Source of the DNA: Tetrapyrgos nigripes
Lineage: Eukaryota > Basidiomycota > Agaricomycetes > Agaricales > Campanellaceae
Direction of reading: 5' to 3'
Length of the DNA: 64,000 nucleotides
NCBI GenBank assembly: GCA_013368315.1
Contig: JAACJM010000089.1
Coordinates: 186,001-250,000 of the forward strand
The notes under the pieces: model-generated
What the model was told of the DNA's origin: nothing
The model's database searches: none
What the model saw: the letters and a program-made list of their open reading frames with translations, nothing else
Made by a program: the position numbers and the translations under genes
Shown: piece by piece, positions 12,235 to 22,259 of the stretch
How the letters are laid out: every line of letters begins with the position of its first letter
How positions within the stretch are numbered: the stretch's first letter is position 1

Positions 12235-12814
12235 GGTGTTGTTTAAAAAATCGAAATTACGACAATCTTGAAATCTATTATGAACGTTTTTGAACGCTAT
12301 CCTATCCTTCCCCTTCCCCCTCTTCCAACAATATTGGGTAAAGAAGAAAAGAAAAGCACTTAACCTTAGTTGCACTTTTGTATTCCCTTATGACCATCAG
12401 TTGCGAAAATCGACTCAATCAACCCTAAAATAAGAGATTTGATAGTTGGCACGGAGATTGCGCATAGTTGGAATAATATGTACGTTGAGCTTCATCGTTG
12501 TGAGGAACGCCTACAATACGCGTATCCTCGCCAGCGCCTCGCATCGTGACTCGCTGTGACGCAGTGTGACATAATGTGACAGGAACCGGGTTCCCAAATA
12601 AGCAAAGGGGTTCCTGGGGGGTTCCTGCCAGTGCAGGGGTTCCTAAATAGTTTTATCCTGATGGTAGAGGCCAGGAGCGGTCATTGATGCAGATGGGAAG
12701 GTGCATTTTTGGGGCAAGTTTCTGGGTGACATCAAATTTCGGCTTTTTCAGGCAGGCTACTTTGGCCTATCTGAGCTAAGGCCTAAGGCTCCACCCAAAT
12801 GCAATTAAATACTG
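12235..12814. other. 3' flank and intergenic DNA with short repeats
   Basis: No gene seen. A striking patch at 12545-12650 repeats GTGAC words (CGTGACTCGCTGTGACGCAG and onward) and then GGTTCC words (about five). Such short repeated words are typical of subterminal regions of DNA transposons, but I found no matching terminal repeats. Confidence 0.4.
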
Positions 12815-13100
12815 TTACGAGGCCGAAGAAGGAGGATGGAGTTCTTTGCACTCTCTTTCTGCATGTCTATTCGGTAACCGGTTATTCCCGTTCCCGTTGC
12901 CGTTTCTTTATACATTAATAATTATGTCAGCTTCGTTTGTCCACAGCTTCGTGGCCAGGCTGTAGGCAAACAACTGCGTCAGCATCTTCCTTTCTATACA
13001 CATCCATTTTTCATTGACTATCTTTACTGGACCGGTGTGTAGCTTGAGGTCACCTGACTTGTTCTCGCCACGCTTCGGCGCTGGCCCATACCCCCTTCAT
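12815..13100. repeat. Short interspersed repeat, copy 1
   Basis: It begins TTACGAGGCCGAA and ends GCTGGCCCATACCCCCTTCAT. The same start and end are seen at 13964-14499, and the end alone, inverted, at about 36598-36657. It has no coding capacity. It could be a non-autonomous element or the LTR of another family; the ends are not clear enough to decide. Confidence 0.6.
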
Positions 13101-13725
13101 TAAACTTTATGTTCACGCATGCGCCTCGTCCACTTGTCCACTACTAACTTGAAGCTCATTCGTGACACCACGACACGATACAGCTATGGCTCTCAAAGTT
13201 GAAGCCTGAAGGCCTCTGACGTCGACGTTGGCGTTCTTATGTTGCGCAGTGCCAGTGTCGGTAAAGCTGTACATGTCATATTTGCCGGATCGGAAGGAGG
13301 TTGGAAGGACGGAATGCTCGGTGGTTTGGGGCTTGGACGTGGGATACAGGATGTCAACTTCAGGACGGTTAGCCTGAAGCACAAGAGATGATGAAGATGA
13401 AGATGAAGCTGAACCCTAAGCTGCCGAGTGTATGATGGGATGAATGGTTGATTAATGATTTCGAGAGTCTTCGTAGTTGTTGGGCCTGATCCTTGGGTGA
13501 GTTTCTTGTCCATAAAAACATGCCTGGCAGGGAAGCTAAATGAGACTCTTCAGAAGGACATGGCGTTTACCATTTGACATTGGCTGTTGGGTCTTCAATG
13601 GGGCTCCAAGCCCCAAGAGCTTCTTAGTACATATGTACATAGGCTCGAACTGGTCAGAGGGGTAATTACCCAACGTCCTTTCACTACAGTCCTGAATTAC
13701 TTGAAATACTAGTATAAGCCATCAC
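13101..13725. other. Intergenic DNA before the Copia element
   Basis: No supported gene. Minus frames at 13113-13513 are Pro/Ser/Thr-rich and lack splice support or a recognisable domain. The last five bases (13721-13725, ATCAC) form the left target-site copy of the Copia element. Confidence 0.4.
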
Positions 13726-14598
13726 TATGAGAATAAATGAATATGAGGACACTTGTTAAACAAGCGAGGCGACAAATACTATTGTGGCTCTAGAGGTATA
13801 GACAGTGAACTACTAAGTATTTATACTGTTAGCTACTGTGGCTATGCAAGTCCATAAATATAATACAGTGGAGAAAAGCAGATACTACGATGTAATGTCT
13901 GATATCAGTTTGGAGTCAACAATGTAAGAAACAATGTAAGTACGGAGTATAACAGAAAGTAGGTTATGAGGCCGAATGAAATGAGGCTGAGTTCTTTACA
14001 CTCCGTTTCTGCATGTGGCGGTGCATATTCATCCCGTCTCCTCCCGTGCTGTTGTTTCCGGTTTCCTCCGAGTCTTTGCCCATATCCGCGGCTCCTGTAT
14101 TTCTTAACATGACCAAACAATGCCGTTGTCTCAATATCTTTGCGACCAGTAACAAAAGTTTCCAATCTTAATCTTTCATTTCATTGTCTTTTTTCTTCAT
14201 CTTGTTCTTTTTTTATTGCTTTCCTTTCTCTTTTGCTCTCTTTCATTTTTTGTTATCTTTATCTCTCTCAATCTCTCGTCTTCTTCTTCATTGCTTGCTT
14301 TCCTTTCTTTTTTCCTCTCGATCTCTCGTCTCCTTCTTCATCACTTGCTTTCTTTTCTTCTTTTCTCTCTTTTCCTCAACAGTTCACATGTTTGCTTATT
14401 TTGGGCCTCTGCACCTCATCTGGCTTCTTCCCACTCCAGTAAAGAGAAAACCTGTGGCCTCATACTTGCCACACGCAGCGTTGGCCCACATCCCTTTCAT
14501 GGTGCATATGTGGAAACAAGTGGATTGTGTATACTAGTAAAGTGGAGAGAAAGATATGATTGTTCATTGTAAGTATAAGTCAATACAAAATTCTAACA
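13726..14598 (-). repeat. 3' LTR of Copia A, split by an insert
   Basis: The two parts, 13726-13963 and 14500-14598, together match the 337 bp LTR at 35302-35638. The junction words CAGAAAGTAGG and TGGTGCATATG are adjacent in the other LTRs. The polypurine tract TTTGAGGAGGAG (minus strand) lies directly next to the LTR's inner edge at 14599-14610. Confidence 0.88.
13964..14499. repeat. Short interspersed repeat, copy 2, inside the Copia LTR
   Basis: It starts TTATGAGGCCGAA and ends GTTGGCCCACATCCCTTTCA, like 12815-13100. The extra length is mostly a pyrimidine tract (about 14165-14400, runs of CTTTTCTC). Plus-strand open frames across that tract are composition artefacts. No target duplication is visible, so either the insertion left none or the edges have decayed. 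Confidence 0.65.
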
Positions 14599-15866
14599 CT
14601 CCTCCTCAAACCTTTGCGAGTCCCATAGACAAAGCGAAGTGTTTGGCTTTAAGAGATGGTAAAGCCTTGGTGAAAATGTCAGTGGTCATTTTGTCAGTGG
14701 GGCAATATGAAAGTCGAATTTTGCCTTCTTCAATAATGTAGCAAATGAAATGATAGTGGATGTCAATATGTTTGGTGTGAGCATGATAACAGTCATCCTT
14801 AGCAAGTGCAATAGCCAATTGCTTATCTGAATGAATAAGAATAGGATTGGTGATAGATCCAAAGATTTCAGATATGAAGTTCCGAGTCCATATGGCTTCC
14901 TTGGCAGTGTGAGATAAAGCAATGTATTTGGCTTTGGTAGTGGAGAGTGAGATTGTGTCTTGTCATTTAGAAGACCAAGATATAGCTCTGCCATTAAGCA
15001 TGAAGATGTAACCAGATATAGTGTGTCTGTCCTCATTAGACATTCCATCTGCATCTGAATAACCAATAATGTCTATCTGCTTCTTTCCATAAGTCAACCA
15101 ATGATCCTTTGTTGATTTGAGATAAGTGAATACATGTCGTAAAGCATTCCAGTGTGCAATGCCTGGATTATGAGCGAATCGGGTGAGTTGTGAAACTGGA
15201 TAAGCAAGATCTGGGTGTGTAGCATGATGTAGCATGATGTAGATATTGTAGAGCACCTAAAGCTTCATTGCGTATCTGGGCAATTTCTTCGATGGTAGTA
15301 GGACTTTGTGATGTTGATAAGTGAGTGTGTGGATCAAATGGTATAGAGATGGGTTTGGTGTTGGTGAATCTGTAAGATGTGATGATGGGGTCAATGTAGG
15401 ATTGTTGTGACATCTGGAGTCTGCCTGTTCTTGCATATCTCAATTCCTAACATCCAATGTAACTCTCCTGCGTCTGTGACTTCTACCTTCTCTTTAATCT
15501 TCTTCTTTAACTTCTCCATATCTGCCATAGTGTCAGTAACCAATGTCATGTAGTTGATGTGAATGAATAGAATGATGAATGGATTAAGTCAGTAAAAGAT
15601 GGCGTGATTAAAGTTAGAGCATGTGAGTCTGATTTCCTTCATAATTTCACAGAATCGTAGATACCAACGGCATCCGGCTTGTTTGAGTCCATAGAGAGCT
15701 AGTTGGAGACGGAGTACTTGACCAGGTTTGACACCTGTCATCTCAATGCTGGGAGGTGGTTTCATAAATATATTTTCATTGGTATTGATTTTGCTGTAAA
15801 GGTATGCTGATTTGACGTCCATTTGGTGAATCTCCATGTTACAATATGCTGCGATGGATAGAATGA
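14599..15866 (-). pseudogene. Copia A: RNase H and 3' half of reverse transcriptase (broken)
   Basis: The minus strand encodes the C-terminal part of the Copia polyprotein. It keeps RNase H hallmarks GYSDADGMSN and SLKAKHFALSMGLAKV and the RT block GLKQAGCRWYLRFCEIM. The catalytic RT motif is lost: where the family has an Asp-Asp pair before MTLV, this copy reads INYMTLV. Several frameshifts and stops separate the pieces. The upstream part of RT resumes at 27521, beyond the hAT insertion. Confidence 0.85.
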
Positions 15867-15958
15867 TGTGTCCTTAGGGCTCCAACCTGTTAATTACTTG
15901 TTACAATTCTCGAGGTAACTAATAAGTAACAGGTATACTATGTTATAACATGTTATAA

Positions 15959-16457
15959 CTAGTTACTAACAGATTTTTCCAACGACCGGATTTTGCGTGA
16001 AATAAGCTTATGGGAGTGAAATTCAAAGAGTCCCTCCTTCAACCAGACCTTTGCGTACATCGCTTGAGTGGTGGTCTCGGCTTTCATAGATGAGCGCACA
16101 TCAGAGCAAAGGTGATGCAATTTTGAGAATAGCTGTTCAACAGATACACTTGTTCCTGGAATGGCCAAAAAGTCGCGGGCTATGCGTGATATGATTGGAA
16201 ATCCATGTTGATCTTCAGTGGTCTTGCAGTGGGTCTATGGGAAAACATGAATAGGATTCAACACAGACATAAAAACCTAGAATACCTTCCACCATTGCAA
16301 GGGCTTTTTCATTTTGCCTTACCCTCCCTCTCCAGAAAAATATTGCTCTAATTCATCTGATGTTTGGCTAGAGTTACCCTGTATATCAGACAAGCTCTCA
16401 TCTTCTGAATCAGATGGCATTTTGTTCCACAGAGACTCAAAGAGTTTGTCATTGCTG
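15959..16457 (-). pseudogene. Outer hAT: C-terminal dimerisation domain of transposase
   Basis: The minus strand reads an acidic stretch (SLWNKMPSDSEDESLSD), then KKPLQWWK, an intron, then FPIISRIARDFLAIPGTSVS followed by VEQLFSKLHHLCSD. This is the hAT C-terminal dimerisation signature. The intron runs from a GTATTC donor to a CATAG acceptor at about 16229-16281. The exon is cut at 16457 by the inner hAT and resumes at 21788, where the phase continues through the 8 bp duplication. The catalytic core is missing, so the outer hAT is probably non-autonomous. Confidence 0.8.
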
Positions 16458-16693
16458 TAAAGACTGCCACGAGTCCAAGTCCAGGTCGACCTGTGACCTG
16501 TTGACAAGTACCTGTTGCCCAAAAACACTGACTTGTGACCCACTAAAGACCCGTGAGAAACAAGTACCTGACCTGCAGGTCAAATACCTGCGAGTCACAG
16601 GTAACCTGTATTATAGGGGTCTCAGTGAGTACCCTAAGGTATACCCACAGGTACCTGTACAAGTAACCAATATTATTAGAAATAATTAAACAT

Positions 16694-19600
16694 TTACAAA
16701 ACCTCCTCGTCACTACTATCCACCTCTGTTTCACTCTCCATCTCCACATCTTTTTTGCCCTTCTTTCGTCTAGAGTTCAACACCTTAAAGAACTTAATCA
16801 CCTCCTCTTCAGGTACAAGCTCAGCCTTAAACATGGAGTTGAGAACCATAGTGGCACGCATAGTTGAGAATCGCATATTATGCCGGCGGTTAGTTACTAG
16901 AAGGCCGCCATCTGAGAAGAGACGCTCAGCATCTGTAGAAGTAGCTATAACAGACCTTTATTCAGAGTACTGTCCAGATAGAAAGAAGATATAACATACC
17001 TGGGCAAGAGCAAAAGTCAAGACCCATCTGAGCAAGTGCACCAAGAGGAGTGATCTTCTCCCCAAGTTTGTCAAGCCTAGCGGTCCAGAACTTGATGGGA
17101 TCCTCGTTGGAGTGTCTGTCTTGTAGGTACTCCTCAAAAACATCACCAACAGAGTCATCGGTGCCATACTGGTCAATACCTGAGAAGATGTTGTTGGACT
17201 TGATCAAAGATTTTAAATCAGAAAGGGAAAACCAACGAGGGGGTATCAGACATTACCTGAGGTATCTGAGTGACCGAAGACGTGGCTTGAGGCTCTACCT
17301 TACTAAGATAGTGCTCTGCAAAGAATTCATGAGTACTATCTCTTGCAGTATCAATCCAGGCTTGCTCCCAATTGGCGTCTTTGAAATACTTGAGCTTGTA
17401 TCGCGGGTGCATGACTAGAGGCTATCAGAAAACTATAGCAAGATGGTGAAGGAATACACATACTCATGGCCGCCTTATGCATAATGGTGTCGTCGGTCTT
17501 GCTGTAATATTTGTTGATGACCGCAATAGCTTTGGCAGCACCCGCTCTGGTCAGTCGGGATTTGGTCCAGTCGCCACGTACTTTGAGTAAGTTGTCGGTG
17601 AGGGCATCCATGATTGGAATGACCTGATGAAGAAGAGGAATGCCAGAGCTCGATACACGCTTTGAAGCCAGCTTGAACCACTAACAAACAATAATCAGAG
17701 CAGGAATGATACCGATGTAGTAGAACACACCTGGAGAATCGGTTTAATTTCTTCCAACAAATCCCATTCCACGTCGCTCAAGGCTAGGTGAGCCAGCTTC
17801 GTCTTTCCCCTTCCACCTGTCTCGTACTTGGAGCTTGTGACGACTTTTGTCAAGGGCGTCCGGATATCGGTAGCTCGGTCCACGACATCAGAGTAAATGT
17901 TCCACCTTGTCTTGACGGTGCGCTTTGGGGCCTGAGGCTTCATATTGTTCTTCTTGCACTGTTTAACGAGGTCACGCTTGGGATTCTCTTGATATCGGAA
18001 TATCTTGCCGAGTTTTTGAAGCTATTAAGGTAGGATAAGTGAAGCTGTGATATCAAGAATAAGAGAACACGCACCTTTGTAAATACCAAGACGCCCATAC
18101 GAAGATCCTCCTGCGTAAGCGCCTGCACCTCCACAAGGTTATTGCTTAACATAGCAATCTCCCTCCTCTCCTCCTCTGCCCTGTCTGCTGCCTGTTCTCC
18201 TTCGTCAATAGTGATAATATCCTCGTCCCTATCTCCTTCCATATCAGAGGGAATATCCCCATCTTCATCGTCACCGTCCTCTGCGTCTCCTTCATCATCT
18301 TCATCATCACCATCACCGTTGTCGTCCTCATCACCACTAGTATCCATGGCATCGTCTCCCTTGTTCTTCTTCTTGACAGGGAGAAATACAGACACGAACG
18401 CCTTGGCGCAAAGTTCAAGGATGTGGCCAAAGCACCGCACATGAGTGGTGCTGTTGCAAAGAGAGTCGGATGGAAGCTCGTTGGGGATAGAAGCAAGCAT
18501 TTTGTCATTGTTGGATGCATTGTCGAGAGCGGTGCCGAGGGTCTTGGATTCGATACCAAAGGACTTGAAGCATTTCGCTATCTTCTTGGCAAGATAATCG
18601 CCAGTGTGAGACCGGTTAAGGCTAGAAAAGATAGTAAGCTTATGCGTTACAAAGGTTTGCAAAAGGATAAACGCACCGTATAACATCCAAGGTTATATTT
18701 TTGATCTGTCCATCTTGTACATAGGTCATGATGAGACCTAGAACAGAGATAACGTTAGGTGAGGTCCACCCGTCAAGAGCAATGTGTACACGTCCTGGAA
18801 GGGTCTTTGGACAGTGAGAAAGAGGCTCCAGAGTTTTGACAGAAAGAAAACATACTGTAATCATCTTCTTGACGCTCTTCCTGGTGATGACGAAGACTCT
18901 TTTCAAGTCTCGAGAGGCGCTTTGCTCAGACCTGGTTTCCGCCCCAGTATGAAACATGCGAAGGATTTTGCGGTAGGGCACATCTTCGACAATGGCCATG
19001 GGTCGATTCTTACAGGCGAACATTTCCACCTGGTAGAGTCGAAGCCGTCGGGGGTGTAGGTGCTACCCTGAGCAAATTGGGCAACGGTGAGCTGGCCGTC
19101 TTTTTCTGAGTCTTTGAGACTGGGACAAATACGCGTATGTCTTGAAAGGTTGCTGGTGGAAGTATCGTGGCGAGCCCAGGTGACAGTGGTAGCGCATCTA
19201 TCATGATATCAGGTTAACGTTGTCAAAATAGATAAAATAGACACCCACCCAAGGCATTCATACTCGTATTTGATTAGATAGCCTTCACCAGTGATTTTCG
19301 GAGGCATTTTGTACTGCTTGTAGACTGAAGACGTCCAGCTCTTCATTTGAGCCTCTATTAGGTATTAGATAGTTAGCAGCGAGAAAAAAGGTCTGAAAAT
19401 TGATACCCTCACCCAAAATCTGCTCATCAGTCTCCTCATCAAACGTAGCCCGAAACGTCCAGGCCTTGCCTTGCTCTGAGCTCGAGTTTCCACCCGCTGG
19501 CTGTTGGAGCTGCCTGGCCTTCTTTTTACGGTGTCGTGCTTTTGCTTGCGGTTCCAGATTTGGGCCATCCTCAGAATCGCCGTCAATCTCTATCACCTCT

Positions 19601-19737
19601 TCAGCAGTACGCTTGCCATTATTGTTGGTTGCTGCAGTGGTCTGAGAAGTATGGGAGGGATCTGATATGGAGTCTGAGTCAGACTCGGATGCAGGAGCGG
19701 GATTGGTGTTCTTGCCCTTGGATTTACTCCTGGTCAT
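16694..19737 (-). CDS. hAT-family transposase (multi-exon)
   Basis: This is the cut-and-paste transposase of the inner hAT. The ATG at 19735-19737 opens a basic, Ser/Glu-rich N-terminus. A short exon at about 19249-19354 leads into a BED-type zinc finger (TVTWARHDTSTSNLSRHTR). The catalytic core shows IALDGWTSPNVISVLGLIM, TALDNASNNDKML and HVRCFGHILELCAKA. Then come an acidic Asp/Glu run, a helical region with WNIYSDVVDRATD and HPRYKLKYFKDANWEQAWID, and the dimerisation signature DAERLFSDGGLLVTNRR. The stop is at 16694-16696. The frame seems to slip by one base near 19040, between the BED finger and YQVEMFACKNRPMA, so the gene may be dead or that junction may hold an unrecognised intron. Exon borders beyond the first two are approximate. 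Confidence 0.82.
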
Positions 19738-20452
19738 GGTGAGGTAGCGGGTAGGGAAGCAACGGTGGATCAACGGGTACTTATATGCTTGACCTGCGGG
19801 CCTGTGATAGGCAAAACATTAGAGCTAACTCGGAAGGAAAATTTATGAAACGCACGGGTAAATAAAAAAAACGCGAAAAAAAGGCAATAAACCGATGCGT
19901 GTTGAGCGATCATCGGCAGCTTGCATCAACTCATGTCATCATCTATGAACAACATTGGTTAGCACACTAGGTAGGTTGTGACGGATACACAAAGACAAAG
20001 GCGTCTGCGCACTGCTGCCAGCAACCAGCTTGATCGTCAAAGCAGGTGCTCAGACGGGAAAGAATGAACATAGATTATTGAATGAAGTCACGCACCAACA
20101 TTTAGTGTATGTGGCAGCAGCAGTGGATAATCTTGCTGAGAGCCAAGCGGTGGTCCAAAACGGCAGGAGGACACCAAGTCCTGAAAGGTCATAAGGACAC
20201 CCAGTCCTTGAAAGTCTGTGTTGTGAAGAAGAGACTTGGAGTTGGTAGACAGTGCGCAGAGAGGAGTTGACTGTGAGGGCAGCGTCCGTGTTGAACCAAA
20301 CAGGGAAGCCGACGACCGGCCATGATGTAGTAGATAGCAGAAGAAGGAATATGACTAAGTAACAATGAAAATTGTTAGTCTGCTTACGACGAAAGTCGTA
20401 GCAAAAGAAAAGAAGAGAGCGGCTGCTTTGGCAGATCTCATACACATCCTAA

Positions 20453-20626
20453 CAGCGACTCAGAGAGAGTCGCTGCTTGAAGCAAATGCAACTTGTTTGT
20501 CTACGGCCTCAGAACAACGCTGTAGACAAACAAGGTGACCGGCAAGTTTGTGCCGAACTTTTGCTCAACTCGCCCAATTTGGTAGTGAGTTCGGGGGTCA
20601 GAACTCACTACCAAATTGGGCGAGTT
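20453..20626. repeat. Three hairpins in the inner hAT, one with perfect 26 bp arms
   Basis: Three inverted repeats follow each other: CAGCGACT/AGTCGCTG (20453-20475), TTGTTTGTCTAC/GTAGACAAACAA (20493-20533), and a perfect 26 bp pair at 20567-20592 and 20601-20626 with an 8 base loop. They lie between the 5' side of the transposase gene and the right end of the element. They could be regulatory, or scars of small foldback insertions. Confidence 0.85.
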
Positions 20627-20643
20627 TGACCTTTTACTGGGTC

Positions 20644-21470
20644 GTTGCATTTTGTATGGCTAGGACTAGCGTGGGGACGGTTTCTGACGTAGATTTTACG
20701 TCCAAATCGATTTAGGGGGTTTTTGGAGCGATCGGATCAAGTCTGGGTGAGCTACACACTTTTTGAGCAGAAAAGAGTTAAGTTCATCAGAACTGCGAGT
20801 TTGACCTCGGTGCATTTCGTATGGCTAGAACTAGCGTGGGGACGGTTTCTGACGTAGAATTTACGTCCGAATCGATTGATGGGGTCTCTGGAGCGATCCA
20901 ATCACGTCTGGGCGAGCTACACACTTTTTGAGCAAAAAAAGAGTTAAGTTCATCAGAGCTTGTTCGCATTTTTGGCCCTAGGGTTTTAATAGCCTATATC
21001 CCCATGGTCCTAGATCTCAATAGGTCAGTTTAAGCTGACTAAACTCCCAGATTCAAGGTTACAGTGCAGAAATTCTGGCTCCCATCCCCTTGTACCAAAA
21101 GGGTTAGCAAGAAAACTCCCATTGTTTTCATGCACATTTCCGATGTTTAGGACTAGCGTGGGGGCACTTTCTTATGTGGATTTGGCGCCCAAATCGACTG
21201 ACAGCATTTTCAAAGCAATCCGAGCATGTCCAAGCAAGCTACGGACTTTTTGAGCGAATTTACAAAAAAGCGAAGTCAAATTCCCACCTCTAGCTCAAAA
21301 ATTCATGCTCTGAACTTGTCACCGTTCGATTCTGAATAGTTGAAAGCCCCTCTGAGCAAAAAGGGGGGTCCAATGGTAGACATTTGAGCTCACAGCAACC
21401 AAAAAAAAACTCAAAATTCTTAAGTTCACCAGAGTCAGTTTGCATTTTTTGGCCCTAGGGTTTTCATATA
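20644..21470 (+). repeat. Three degenerate direct repeats in the inner hAT
   Basis: The units are about 20645-20803, 20808-20985 and a more diverged, split one at 21129-21260 plus 21414-21470. Shared words in order are TATGGCTAGRACTAGCGTGG, GACGGTTTCTGACGTAGA, TGAGCWACACACTTTTTGAGC and AGTTAAGTTCATCAGA. The second and third units both end with TTTTTGGCCCTAGGGTTTT. No protein is evident. Such arrays near the end of a DNA transposon often bind transposase; that role is inference. Confidence 0.8.
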
Positions 21471-21787
21471 CTGGATGATCATGTATCTAAATGGCCCTCA
21501 TAACTGCTACATCTTTTTCTGTCCTACTATACAATTACTCTAGCTATGAGTTGCAGTGATTGTATAGTAATAGATCAACTTTGCATTCTATGTACAGTGC
21601 TCATTACAAAAAAATCTGGGTACTCTTACAGGTACCTGTGTGCCCAAACACCTTGACCCGCAACCCGCCCAAGACTCGTGGGAAATGGGTACCTGGACCT
21701 GTGGGTCTTATACCCGCAAGTTTTCTGACAGGTCAACTTGCGGGTACCCAAATGCGACCCGGACTCGTGCTAGTCTTTACATTGCTG

Positions 21788-22259
21788 GATGTCTTCTTTG
21801 GCTTTCTCGGAGAGACGCTCATCATTAAAAGTTTAAAACCAATGTCAAATCATATAAGTAGCACCTTAGCATACCCAACAATAAAAAGGCTACCAGATGA
21901 GATGCTTGTGATTTGATCTGATAAACAACTGTTCTTTCTGACCAATGAAGGTATGATGAGGTATGGCCAGATATTCCTAATCTATTCAGATCAAGTCCTG
22001 CCTTCAAGGTGGAGGCATATCAACTGAGGTAGAGAGTATCAGGGATTATACTGCGAGGTAAAGAATACCAAGCAATAGCTAGATAGCTCAGATACCAGTT
22101 CAAATCACACAGATCATAGTAGTCAAAGAATATACATTGCATTGAAATCAAGCACGTCACATGGTAAGAAACAACATATACAGCACGCAGACATAAAAAC
22201 ATAGCAGGATGAAACACAATCATAGAGTCCAAGACAAACAGCAATTCAGATCAACACCA
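21788..22259. other. Outer hAT exon remnant and 3' flank of the DUF6698-like gene
   Basis: The first ~45 bases (minus strand SVSPRKPKKTSSND) continue the outer-hAT transposase exon across the inner hAT. Upstream of that, the relation to the part at 26500-27090 is unclear; an undetected insertion boundary probably lies between 21830 and 22000. The remainder is AT-rich and non-coding, and is probably the 3' untranslated region of the next gene. Confidence 0.45.

Larger units (their letters stand above)
16458..21779 (-). mobile_element. Inner hAT transposon (5.3 kb)
   Basis: The terminal repeats are TAAAGACTGCCACGAGTCC on the left and its near-complement on the right (two mismatches). The flanks hold a perfect 8 bp target duplication CATTGCTG (16450-16457 and 21780-21787). 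Subterminal zones (about 16470-16670 and 21620-21775) share a quasi-palindromic repeat rich in GGTACCTG and ACCCGCAAGT words. It contains a transposase gene on the minus strand, then hairpins and tandem repeats on the right. It inserted into the transposase exon of the outer hAT, so it is the younger of the two. Confidence 0.93.

Noticed and set aside
14140..14572. Three long overlapping plus-strand frames rich in Ser, Phe and Leu
   Set aside because: They come from a pyrimidine tract inside a repeat within an LTR; all three frames are open because of composition, and no domain or splice context exists.
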